Shown here: positions 40,271-48,502 of the stretch, piece by piece
How positions within the stretch are numbered: position 1 is the stretch's first letter
Layout: each line of letters starts with the position of its first letter
Source of the DNA: Pseudofrankia saprophytica
Lineage (GTDB): Bacteria; Actinomycetota; Actinomycetes; Frankiales; Frankiaceae
Direction of reading: 5' to 3'
Length of the DNA stretch: 64,000 nt
Assembly (NCBI RefSeq): GCF_000235425.2
Contig: NZ_KI912266.1
Coordinates: 4,720,787-4,784,786, forward strand
Program-made: the position numbers and the translations under genes
The notes under the pieces: model-generated
Database searches by the model: none
What the model saw: the letters and a program-made list of their open reading frames with translations, nothing else
Told to the model about the DNA's origin: nothing

Positions 40271-40669
40271 TCAGGTGCAGGCGTTCTGCAGCGCGGTGCC
40301 CGCGCTGATCAACGGGGTGTTGTCGGGCATCTGCGGCGTGGTGGAGGTGGAACTGGAAAGGTTCCCGACGAACGTGCCCAGACCGTCCATCGCCTCGGCG
40401 ACCTGCAGGCCGGCCGTCTTCACATCGCCGCTCGCGCCGTTGGCCGTGGCCCGGATCGCGGCCGCCTGGTCGTGGTAGGTCTTCGCCATCGCGGTGGGAT
40501 CATTGACCTGCGACATACTGGTCGTGCCGAGATCCTGGATAGCCTTCTGCATCGACGTGCAGGCAGCGGCGTTGTCACCGCTGCTCGAACAGGCCGCCGT
40601 CAGTCCGAACATTCCCGTGAGGGTTCCGACCGCGATTGCCGTCGACAGGCGGCGGGGTGCACTTGGCAT
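40271..40669 (-). CDS. Small secreted lipoprotein, unknown function
   Basis: A 132-residue exported protein. The signal peptide (RRLSTAIAVGTLTGMFGLTA) ends in a lipobox LTAAC, so Cys27 would carry the lipid anchor. The mature part is helical and rich in A, S, T, D and Q (ACTSMQKAIQDLGTTSMSQV, MAKTYHDQAAAIRATANG), with two further cysteines, one early and one at the end (LQNACT), which may form a disulfide. ATG 40669 has AAAGGGA seven bases upstream. Family not recognised. Confidence 0.8.
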   Translation of the reverse strand: MPSAPRRLSTAIAVGTLTGMFGLTAACSSSGDNAAACTSMQKAIQDLGTTSMSQVNDPTAMAKTYHDQAAAIRATANGASGDVKTAGLQVAEAMDGLGTFVGNLSSSTSTTPQMPDNTPLISAGTALQNACT

Positions 40670-40896
40670 GTGACGTCCCTTTTCGTTGCTTTTGGGAGGA
40701 ATCTGCGCACACGGTACACCGCCCAAACCGGGCAGCCTCAGCGGCCTCACGTGCGGCCGGCGCGCATGGCCAGCTCAGGCACCGAGAAGGCGTCGCCGGG
40801 CGACGGCCTGCAGAAGTCACCTATCCACATGTCGGGTTTCCGACACGCGGATGCGTCACCATCCCGTCCCGCGGAGGTGGGGCCGGGGCCGAGCCC

Positions 40897-41667
40897 TCAG
40901 CGTTTGTGCCCGACGGCGAAGACGCGACGGAACGGCAACAGCACTCGGCCGGCGTCGTCGACTGGGAATGCCTCGGCCAGGCGCCCTTTCAGTTCCCGCT
41001 CGAACGCGGGGCGCAGGTCGGCCGGCAAAGCGGCGAGGGTGGGCCGCAGGCTCGTTCCGGAGATCCAGGTGAAGACCGGGTCGGGTCCGGTCAGCACGTG
41101 CAGGTAGGTGGTCTCCCAGGCGTCGGCGATGAGGCCCTCGGCGGCCAGGGCACGCAAGTACGCCGCCGGGTCGTGCGCGGCCCCCGCCTCGACGTCGGCC
41201 GTGTGGGCGGCATACGGCGGCTCGGCGGCGAGCTGGGCGCCCAGCGTGTGGCTCGGCGCGGCGAAGTTGCCCGGCACCTGGAACGCGAACCAGCCGCCCG
41301 GCGACACCGCCCGGGCGAGCGCGGGCAGGAGATCGAGATGGCCCGAAACCCAGTGGAAGGTGGCGTTCGAGACCAGCACGTCGACGCTGCCGGCCGGCGC
41401 GGCGCTCACCCAGTCGCGCAGGTCGGCGACCCGCCAGGTGATCCGCTCGTCCGTGGCCTTCGCGATCATCGCCGAGCTGCTGTCGACGCCGACGACGCGG
41501 GCCGCGGGCCACCGGTCGGCGAGCAGGGCGGTCAGGTTGCCGGGGCCGCAGCCCAGGTCGACGACGGTGGCCGGCTCGGCCGAGACCCTGGCCATCAGGT
41601 CCGCGAACGGCCGGCCACGCTCGTCGGCGTAGGTCAGGTAGCGGTCCGGGTCCCAGGTATCCGCCAT
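40897..41667 (-). CDS. tam: trans-aconitate 2-methyltransferase
   Basis: A 256-residue class I methyltransferase of the Tam type, which transfers a methyl group from SAM to trans-aconitate and protects the citric acid cycle. It begins WDPDRYLTYADERGRPFADL, with SAM motif I VVDLGCGPGNLTALLADRWP, then DVLVSNATFHWVSGHLDLL and FAFQVPGNF. Length matches E. coli Tam. The ribosome site GGAGG is eight bases before ATG 41667. It is convergent with no adjacent partner; the NmrA-like gene upstream has the same direction with a gap of 54 bases. Confidence 0.9.
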   Translation of the reverse strand: MADTWDPDRYLTYADERGRPFADLMARVSAEPATVVDLGCGPGNLTALLADRWPAARVVGVDSSSAMIAKATDERITWRVADLRDWVSAAPAGSVDVLVSNATFHWVSGHLDLLPALARAVSPGGWFAFQVPGNFAAPSHTLGAQLAAEPPYAAHTADVEAGAAHDPAAYLRALAAEGLIADAWETTYLHVLTGPDPVFTWISGTSLRPTLAALPADLRPAFERELKGRLAEAFPVDDAGRVLLPFRRVFAVGHKR

Positions 41668-41721
41668 CGCAGCCTCCAGGCCACCCGACTTCAGAGCAGT
41701 AGCAGGCTAACCCTCATGGGC

Positions 41722-42468
41722 TCACCGCGCTCCGGCGGCCAGCCAGGCGTCGAAGGTGGTGGGCATGATGCGGGCGCCCGCGCCGGGCAGCATGGCGTTG
41801 CCGGCCATGCCGAGGCCGTGTACCCCCTCCCACGTCGGCACGAGCCGGATCTCCCGGCCGCGTGCCGCGTAGGTGCGCCGCGCCATGTCGACCAGGTCCT
41901 GGGTCTCAGGGCCGGCGATGTCGAGCCGCTCGCGCCGGGGCTCACCGACGGCGGTCTCGGCCAGGACCGCGGCGACGTCGGCGGGGGCGATCGGCTGCAT
42001 GAGCAGCGGTGCGACGACAGCGGTGCCGTCCCGCTCGGTCCAGGAGGCGACCATGGCGGCGAAGTCGTGGAACTGGGTGGCGCGCACGATCGTCCACGGC
42101 ACCGGTCCCCGCTCCACGGTGGTCTCCTGCGCCAGCTTCCCCGCGTAGTGCGCGTTCGCCGGCGGCTCCGACATGCCGACGATGGACAGCGGCACGTGAT
42201 GCCCCACCCCGGCGCGCTGTTCCGCGGCCAGCAGGTTCGCGGTGGTGGTCGTGAAGAAGTCGACGACCGTAGTGACGTCCTGTGCCGGGGTGTTCGAGCA
42301 GTCGATCACGGCCGCCACGCCGTCCAACGCCTTGTCCAGCCCCTCCCCGGTCAGGACGTCGACGCCGAGTGACCGGGCGACGTCGACCACCTCGTGCCCG
42401 CCGTCCCGGAGGACCTCGCTGGTGAGCCGCCCGATCCGGCCTGTGGCTCCCACTACCGCCACCCGCAT
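41722..42468 (-). CDS. NmrA-like NAD(P)-binding protein
   Basis: A 248-residue atypical SDR of the NmrA/HSCARG group. The Rossmann motif is RVAVVGATGRIGRLTSEVLR; later segments are VIDCSNTPAQDV, HHVPLSIVGMSEPPAN, HYAGKLAQETTVERGPVPWT, IVRATQFHDF. Some family members reduce quinones or ketones; others sense redox state without catalysis. ATG 42468 has an excellent GGGAGGT seven bases upstream. It is divergent from the Rrf2 regulator (83 bases between starts), so that regulator probably controls it. Confidence 0.9.
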   Translation of the reverse strand: MRVAVVGATGRIGRLTSEVLRDGGHEVVDVARSLGVDVLTGEGLDKALDGVAAVIDCSNTPAQDVTTVVDFFTTTTANLLAAEQRAGVGHHVPLSIVGMSEPPANAHYAGKLAQETTVERGPVPWTIVRATQFHDFAAMVASWTERDGTAVVAPLLMQPIAPADVAAVLAETAVGEPRRERLDIAGPETQDLVDMARRTYAARGREIRLVPTWEGVHGLGMAGNAMLPGAGARIMPTTFDAWLAAGAR

Positions 42469-42508
42469 CGCTACCTCCCGCACGTCTGGCTATTGCGGAG
42501 AAAACATA

Positions 42509-42526
42509 TCCTAAATCTCCTAGATC
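42509..42526. promoter_or_regulatory. Tandem Rrf2-type operator candidate
   Basis: TCCTAAATC-TCCTAGATC are two adjacent 9-base direct repeats, unusually AT-rich for this window. They lie midway between the divergent NmrA and Rrf2 starts, a natural place for a repressor of both genes. Confidence 0.45.
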
Positions 42527-42551
42527 CCGCCACCTCCGATACGGTGGCGGC

Positions 42552-43022
42552 GTGAGGCTGCCGGAGAGCACCGAGTGGCTGTTGCACTGCGCCGTCACGC
42601 TCGCCCTGCTGAAACCCGGGCAGGCGGCCTCCGCCGGCCAGCTGGCCGGCTACTACGACCTGCCTCTGCCTTCGCTGGCCAAGCAGCTTCAGGCGCTCGT
42701 GCGTGCCGGCGTGCTCACGGCGACGACCGGCCCGCGAGGCGGGTTCCGGCTGGCGCGGGACCCAGCGGACATCACGGTCCTGGAGGTCGTCGAGGGGGTC
42801 GACGGCGCCGCCGCCCCCTACCGGTGCCGCGAGATCCGGCAACACGGCCTCGGCGCCCTGCCCACCGAGGACTGCGCCGCCCCGTGCGTCCTGGCCACCA
42901 CCATGGCCCGGGCGCATCAGGCCTGGCGCGACAGCCTGGGCTCGGTCTCTCTCGCCGACATCGTCAGCGACCTTCCACCCGGCGCCCCCGGCCGCACCCG
43001 CCGGTTCCTTCCCGGGCGGTGA
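42552..43022 (+). CDS. Rrf2-family transcriptional regulator
   Basis: A 156-residue Rrf2 protein. The winged helix is at the N-terminus (LALLKPGQAASAGQLAGYYD, then PLPSLAKQLQALVRAGVLTA). Three cysteines in the C-terminal half (YRCREIR and EDCAAPC) match the spacing of iron-sulfur sensing members such as NsrR and IscR, so redox or nitric-oxide sensing is possible. GTG 42552 has no clear ribosome site. It is divergent from the NmrA-like gene and probably its repressor. Confidence 0.88.
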   Translation: MRLPESTEWLLHCAVTLALLKPGQAASAGQLAGYYDLPLPSLAKQLQALVRAGVLTATTGPRGGFRLARDPADITVLEVVEGVDGAAAPYRCREIRQHGLGALPTEDCAAPCVLATTMARAHQAWRDSLGSVSLADIVSDLPPGAPGRTRRFLPGR

Positions 43023-43044
43023 GCCGCCCGTGCCTCACTGATCG

Positions 43045-44325
43045 CTAGCGCACGGTGAAGTCGCAGGCCAGCCGCTTGACGCCGTTGATGAAGCTGCTGG
43101 CCAGCCACTCGGGCTCACCGACCGCCCGGATGTCGGGGGCCTGGGCGAACAGCTCCCGCCACATCACCGAGATCTCCCTGCGGGCCAGGTGGGCGCCGAG
43201 GCAGAAGTGCGGGCCGGCGCCGCCGAAACCGAGGTGGGGGTTGGGGTCGCGGCGGACGTCGAACCGGTCGGCGTCGGCGAACACGGCCTCGTCGCGGTTC
43301 GCCGACGAGTAGAACAGCAGGACCTTGTCGCCGGCGTGCAGCCGCTGCCCCGAGACCTCGACGTCCTGGGTGACCGTGCGGCGCATCCAGCGCACCGGGC
43401 TCGACCACCGGACGATCTCCTCGACGGCGGTCCGGCTCACCCCCGCCACGTCGCCCCGCCAGGCGGCCCGCTGCTCGGGGAACGCCGTCAGCGCGAGGAG
43501 CGCGTGGCTGATCGCGGTGCGGGTGGTCTCGTTGCCGGCGACCAGCAGCAGGATGAAGAACGAGGCGATCTCGCTGTTGTCGAGGCGTTCGCCGTCGACC
43601 TCGGCGAGGGCGAGCGCGGTCGTGAGGTCGTCGGTCGGCGCGGTCCGCCGGCGCGTCGCCTCCTGGTTCAGGAGGTCGGCGAGCTCCGCGCCGGCGCCGA
43701 GCAGGGCGGCCACGATGTCGGCGCCCTCCGGGACGTAGTCCGGGTCACCGGAGCCGAGGATCACGTTCGTGCAGCGGAAGACGTCGCCGTACCGCTCCTG
43801 CGGCAGGCCCATCATCCGGCAGATGACCTCCAGCGGGAGCCGGGCCGCGACCCGCGAGACGAAGTCACCCGGCCCCTTGGCGACCAGGTCGTCGACGATC
43901 GCACGGGCGATCGCGGCGATGTCCTGCTCCGTCTGGGCGATGATGCGCGGCGTGAAGGCCCGGGAGACGATGCGCCGCAGCCGGTGGTGCCGCGGCGCGT
44001 CGAGGTTGATCATCCCGCCGAAGAACTCGAGGAACTCGGGCGGCAGGTCCGGGATCGAGGTCGCGCCGCGGGCCGAGGAGAAGGTGCCCGGCTCCGAGCT
44101 GATCCGGACGATGTCCGCGTGCCGGGTGGCCGCGTAGTAGCCCGGCCCGGTCGGGATCAGCTCGCTCACGGACGACGGCTCGCGGTAGAACGGCAGGCCC
44201 GGCCGCCCGCGCAGCCGGGTGAACGCGGCGTCTATCTCGGCACGAGGCCGGACCCAGAAGGAGAGGTCGGAGAGGTCGACGTCGTCGACCGCCCGAATCG
44301 GACCGGCACCGGTGGCGGCTGACAT
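43045..44325 (-). CDS. Cytochrome P450, CYP125/142-like
   Basis: A 426-residue P450. The heme loop is GFGGAGPHFCLGAHLAR, the I-helix LLLVAGNETTRTAISHALL has the normal Thr-Thr pair, and the ExxR is EEIVRW. MINLDAPRHHRLRRIVSRAF and the ending SSFINGVKRLACDF resemble the CYP125/CYP142 group, whose best-known members hydroxylate the cholesterol side chain in mycobacteria. That family tie is by eye. ATG 44325 is preceded by GGAGGGA. It could belong to a steroid or long-chain-lipid catabolic theme with the cholesterol-oxidase-like gene at 48.5 kb, but no redox partner is adjacent. Confidence 0.92.
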   Translation of the reverse strand: MSAATGAGPIRAVDDVDLSDLSFWVRPRAEIDAAFTRLRGRPGLPFYREPSSVSELIPTGPGYYAATRHADIVRISSEPGTFSSARGATSIPDLPPEFLEFFGGMINLDAPRHHRLRRIVSRAFTPRIIAQTEQDIAAIARAIVDDLVAKGPGDFVSRVAARLPLEVICRMMGLPQERYGDVFRCTNVILGSGDPDYVPEGADIVAALLGAGAELADLLNQEATRRRTAPTDDLTTALALAEVDGERLDNSEIASFFILLLVAGNETTRTAISHALLALTAFPEQRAAWRGDVAGVSRTAVEEIVRWSSPVRWMRRTVTQDVEVSGQRLHAGDKVLLFYSSANRDEAVFADADRFDVRRDPNPHLGFGGAGPHFCLGAHLARREISVMWRELFAQAPDIRAVGEPEWLASSFINGVKRLACDFTVR

Positions 44326-44592
44326 GACTCTGCGTCCCTCCTGACGTGCGGCTGACCTGCCCTCTTCCGCTGCCACCATCTACGCGTCCGCGACGCTTCG
44401 TCGTCCCGGCGCGCCGCCCGCCGACGACGAGCCGTGGCCGTCCGGGTTCACGCCATCCGGCGAGGCCCCGGTCCCCGGTAAGTGTGACCTGGATCGCAGG
44501 ACCTGGTGATCGGAAACGGCATACAGGTCTCCACGAGTCTCGCGTTCCGGTTCGGCGGCGGCCTTCCCCGAGCTGGTCGCCGGGTGGGTCAG

Positions 44593-45717
44593 TCAGCCGG
44601 CGGCGCGGCGCGCCCGGGCCTCGAGCCCACTCGGGGCGAGCAGGATGGCGGCCAGCGCGGCCAGCTCGACCACCGGCGAGACGTGGCTGCCCAACCACGG
44701 CACAGCCAGGCAGACCAGCGCCGTGACGGCTCGCGGCCCCGCCGGCGCGAAGCGCAGCGCCCGACGGAACGCGGCCGACCCGAGCGCGAAGGTCGCCGTT
44801 CCGATCGCGATCAGCATGGCGGAGGCGGTCGATCCGCGGGCCAACAGGTCCTCGCTGGACAGTCGGATGCCCGCCGCCAGCAGCAGGACCCCGAAGATCA
44901 TTATGTAGTGGGCAAGGAAATAGCCGGTGATGGCCAAGATTGGGCGCCGCCGCGGGTCGGCGTTCCGCATGGCCGTGACCGCCCGGTCGTCGTCCCCGCC
45001 GAAGTACCACCACCACATGACGGTGAGCACGACGAGCCCGGCCAGGGCCCCGGCTATCAGGCGCGGGACGATCCGGCTCTCCTCGCTGGCCAGGGCCACC
45101 CCGACCAGCGACTCGCCGAGCACGATGAGAATCACCAGGCCGTGCCGCTCGCCGAAATGGGCCGCGTTGATGTCGAAGTTGCTTTCCAGCCGGACGAGGA
45201 ACGGCGTCACCACCTGGACCAGCGCGGCCATCGTCCACAGCACCGGCACGACCCGTCCACCACTGAACCCGGCGGCCAGAATGAGACCGGTACTGAGCAG
45301 GTTGGACGGCAGGAACCGGGCGACCGCCCGGTAGGCCGCCCGCCCGGTGAACATGATGAACCCGGCGGCGTGGACGAGAATGACGGCCAGGTAGGCAAAG
45401 CCGAACGTGATCCCGCCACCGTGAAACGCGGTCGGCACCGCCATGGCGACGACGAAGAACGCGGCCATCCCGAACAGCAGCACCGCCCGACGGCCCGAGG
45501 TGTTCGGATCGTTGGTGTTGGTCAGCCACGCGAAGCCGCCGTACATCCAGAAGATGACCGACAGCTCGACCGCGGCCCGTCCCACCCCGGCCAGATCGGC
45601 CGACCGCACGATCACGGCCGTGGTCTGGGTGACGGTGAAGACGAACACGAGATCGAAGAACAGCTCGGTCGTCGAGACCCGGGACGGGGCGATCGACGGA
45701 CGGCTCACGTCGGTCAC
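44593..45717 (-). CDS. ltrA: LtrA-like membrane protein
   Basis: A 374-residue protein with about 11-12 hydrophobic helices. The family signature is TTELFFDLVFVFTVTQTTAV at the start, then FGERHGLVILIVLGESLVGV, the most conserved stretch of LtrA (low temperature requirement A) proteins. The role is not known beyond cold growth in the original Listeria mutant. I chose GTG 45717 (VTDVSRPS) because the signature begins 18 residues later; the frame is open for another 99 codons without family similarity. It is a single gene, and the P450 at 43045 runs the same way. Confidence 0.88.
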   Translation of the reverse strand: MTDVSRPSIAPSRVSTTELFFDLVFVFTVTQTTAVIVRSADLAGVGRAAVELSVIFWMYGGFAWLTNTNDPNTSGRRAVLLFGMAAFFVVAMAVPTAFHGGGITFGFAYLAVILVHAAGFIMFTGRAAYRAVARFLPSNLLSTGLILAAGFSGGRVVPVLWTMAALVQVVTPFLVRLESNFDINAAHFGERHGLVILIVLGESLVGVALASEESRIVPRLIAGALAGLVVLTVMWWWYFGGDDDRAVTAMRNADPRRRPILAITGYFLAHYIMIFGVLLLAAGIRLSSEDLLARGSTASAMLIAIGTATFALGSAAFRRALRFAPAGPRAVTALVCLAVPWLGSHVSPVVELAALAAILLAPSGLEARARRAAG

Positions 45718-46423
45718 GCGGGAACCGGACCCCTCCCAGCCAAACGACCCCAAGTTGCCTGCCTCGGCGACCCGCTGGTCCGCCGGCCTCACCGGCACTG
45801 GTTCGGGCAGGCCTGCCCGGTCGTCCGGACGGTGCCATGCGTGATCCTCCTGCCGGCGACCGAGCCGCTGCCTGCCCCCGAAGCTCTGGACGTGACCGGC
45901 GGCGCGGAGCGACATTCCCACTCTAATCACCGCGATCTGCCCCCGGGCATTCACCGACCACATGTCGCGGCCTGCTGCCGTGTCCGTGGGGAACGGTCGG
46001 CCGGCCGTCGCCACCGCTTCGGGTTCACGCCAGGCCGTACATGAGCACGGCGGTGCCGAACGGCGCCCCGCCGCGGCCGGTCGGTATTACTGGGTCTGAC
46101 TCTCCTGTCGGCGTCGCCCGCGGCCGACCCGGTTGGTCGGTCGGCGCACCGAGGGCATGGTCCCGTCGTGGGCTTCCCGTGAGCACGAGCGCGGTTTCCC
46201 GCCACGGCCGGGAGGAATTCCCGCGCCGTTCGGGACCGGTCGCGGTGCGCACCGTGAACGTGATTCACCCGGCGGCCGGAGACGTCCCAGTGGACCATCA
46301 AATATGAAGCCCGTCTCACCCCTCCGCGAACATGATTCATTTCGCGGTGATGGACCTGGCAGGGACGCCACGGAGTTCCCTCCGTTCCCGCCGGCCGGTC
46401 CACGGCCCGACCCGGCGACACGG
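45718..46423. other. Intergenic region, nothing recognised
   Basis: About 700 bases between LtrA and the LOV phosphatase, both on the minus strand. The LtrA frame continues upstream to 46014 but without family similarity. No clear gene, operator or RNA structure was found. It must hold the LtrA promoter. Confidence 0.4.
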
Positions 46424-48235
46424 TCAGGCCGGGTTAGTCCCGGTGAGCCGGACGAGCAGGACGGCGATGTCGTCCTGCTGGGGTTCGTCGCCCGCCGCCT
46501 GCCGGGTGAGCGCGTCGGCCAGTCCGTCCAGGTCGGGGTGGGCGCCGCCCGCATGGCCGGAGACCGGCTCAGGGGTGTGGCCGGCGAGCAGGGCGGCGGC
46601 CTGGTCGATGCCCTCCTCGATATCCCGCCCACGCCGCTCGACCAGCCCGTCCGTGTAGAGGAGCAGGGTCGAGCCGGGTGGCACCGAGAGGCTCGCCTCG
46701 CCGCGGCCGCCGGCGTCCATGACGCCGAGCAGGAGCGAGTTCGCGTCGGCGAGCGGCTCGACCGTGCGCTGCCCGGTGCCGTCGACGGTGCACAGCAGCG
46801 CCGGGAGATGCCCGGCGTTGGCGTAGCTCAGCGTCGCCCCGCCGCCGGGGTCCGGCGCCAGGACGGCGTAGAAGACGGTCGCGAAACTGTCCATGCCGAG
46901 TCCCTGGACGACCCGGTCGAGACGCTCGAGCACCTCCCCGGGCCCGGCCAGCTCCCAGGCATAGGCCCGCAGCATGCTGCGCAGCTGCGCCATCGTCGCC
47001 GCCGCGGGCAGGTCGTGGCCCATGACGTCGCCGATGGCGATTCCGACCCTGCCGTCGGGCAGGAGCAGGACGTCATACCAGTCGCCGCCGACGCGGACCG
47101 TGTCGCTGGCCGGAAGGTACCGGGCGGCGAAGGACAGGGCGGGCACGGTTGGCATCTCGGGCAGCAGGCTGCGCTGCAGCGTCTCGGCGACCGTGTGGGC
47201 GCGCACGTACAGGCGGGCGTTGTCCAGCAGCAGGCCGGCGCGCCGGCCCAGGTCGACGGCCAGGTCCAGGTCGTCCCGGTCGTAGCGGCGGCCGGACGCC
47301 GCGGTCGTGATCAGGCGAAGCACGCCCACGACCTGGCCGCGGGCCAGCAGCGGTACCGCGAGAAACGAACGCGGTCGCATCCGGCGGTAGGCGTCGAGCT
47401 CGGCGGCGCTGGTCGCGGACCGCACCATGTCGTCGTCACGGACCTCGGGCACCAGGACCGGCCGACCGACGGACAGGACCCGGCCGACCAGTCCCCATCT
47501 GGTTCCCGGCAGGCCACGGGCGGCCTCGCCCGCCAGGAAGTCGGCCTCGATGCCGGGGTCGAGACCGGCGAGCGCGGTCCGGCCCGACTCGTCGCCCCAG
47601 GAGGCCAGGTCGACCACGGCCAGGTCGGCCAGCCTCGGCACCAGCACCCTGGCCAGGGCCCGCAGGGCGGCCGGCCCCTGCCGCAGCGCTCCCGACATGA
47701 CGTCGGTGACCTGTCCGAGCAGCTCCAGGCGGTCGTGCGCGGCCCGTTCGACCCGCGCGGCCCATTCGGCGGTGGACCGCGCCTGCTGCTCGCGGACGAG
47801 GAGTTCCTCCCGCCGGGCCCTCGCCTCGACCCGATCTGTCACGTCGCTCTGCACGCCGACGAAGTGCGTGAGCCGTCCGTCCCGGTCGAGGACGGGGGCC
47901 AGCGCGATCTCGCTCCAGAAGGTGCTGCCGTCCTTGCGGTAGTTGAGGATCTCGACCCGGGTGGGCCGGCGCTCCCGCTGGGCGGCGCCCAGCCTGGCGG
48001 CGGCCGCCGGGTCGCTGCGCGGGCCCTGCAGGAAGCGGCAGTTTCGCCCGACGGCCTCGGCGAAGGAGTAGCCGGTGATCCGGGTGAAGGCGTCGTTGAC
48101 CCAGGTCAGCGGGGTGTCGGGCTGGTACGGGTCGGCGAGCGTGAAGCTCACGTCCGTGCTCCGCAGGACACGTTGGTAGAGGTCGTCAGCCGCCGCCATC
48201 CCCAGGGACCCATCCGCCGGGCCGCCGGATGCCAT
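46424..48235 (-). CDS. LOV-GAF-PP2C (SpoIIE) blue-light-responsive phosphatase
   Basis: A 603-residue three-domain signalling protein. Residues 15-130 are a LOV-type PAS domain: WVNDAFTRITGYSFAEAVGR, then NCRFLQG with the flavin-adduct cysteine at residue 66, NYRKDGSTFWSEI and FVGVQSDVTDR. All canonical LOV residues are present, so FMN binding and blue-light adduct formation are expected. A GAF domain occupies about 165-345. The C-terminal 250 residues are a SpoIIE-type PP2C phosphatase: GGDWYDVLLLPDGRVGIAIG, DVMGHDLPAAATMAQLRSML, LLLYTDGLVERRG, QQDDIAVLLV; metal-binding aspartates are intact. Such phosphatases normally act on anti-sigma-factor antagonists. ATG 48235 is preferred; MAAADD (48199) is an alternative. 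No partner-switch genes are adjacent. Confidence 0.95.
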   Translation of the reverse strand: MASGGPADGSLGMAAADDLYQRVLRSTDVSFTLADPYQPDTPLTWVNDAFTRITGYSFAEAVGRNCRFLQGPRSDPAAAARLGAAQRERRPTRVEILNYRKDGSTFWSEIALAPVLDRDGRLTHFVGVQSDVTDRVEARARREELLVREQQARSTAEWAARVERAAHDRLELLGQVTDVMSGALRQGPAALRALARVLVPRLADLAVVDLASWGDESGRTALAGLDPGIEADFLAGEAARGLPGTRWGLVGRVLSVGRPVLVPEVRDDDMVRSATSAAELDAYRRMRPRSFLAVPLLARGQVVGVLRLITTAASGRRYDRDDLDLAVDLGRRAGLLLDNARLYVRAHTVAETLQRSLLPEMPTVPALSFAARYLPASDTVRVGGDWYDVLLLPDGRVGIAIGDVMGHDLPAAATMAQLRSMLRAYAWELAGPGEVLERLDRVVQGLGMDSFATVFYAVLAPDPGGGATLSYANAGHLPALLCTVDGTGQRTVEPLADANSLLLGVMDAGGRGEASLSVPPGSTLLLYTDGLVERRGRDIEEGIDQAAALLAGHTPEPVSGHAGGAHPDLDGLADALTRQAAGDEPQQDDIAVLLVRLTGTNPA

Positions 48236-48459
48236 CCGGTGGTGCCCGGCGCGCCTCGATCGACCGGGCACCTCACAGCCCGGCGACGCACGATCATCCC
48301 ACCCTTGCTCACCGTACGTGTCGTCGCGATTTCGTCGCGCATCCACTCCTCCACCTTAGGTCCGACTCGTCACGACGGCCGCTCGGCGACCGATGCCCCG
48401 CGCGGGACCTCTTGACGAGCCGAGGGGCGTCCGAGATCATCTCCCCCGCGCCACGTTTT

Positions 48460-48476
48460 TCTGACGGACCATCAGA
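48460..48476. promoter_or_regulatory. TetR-type operator, copy B
   Basis: TCTGACGGACCATCAGA is a dyad with the form TCTGAYG-N3-CRTCAGA, 26 bases before the cholesterol-oxidase-like start. Its reverse complement matches the site at 36131-36147 except for two central bases. Confidence 0.7.
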
Positions 48477-48502
48477 TTTGAACCAGTCAACAAAGGGGCA
48501 TC

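Noticed and set aside
46133-48415. A 760-codon plus-strand frame antisense to the LOV phosphatase
   Set aside because: Same kind of GC artefact; the phosphatase has all domain motifs.
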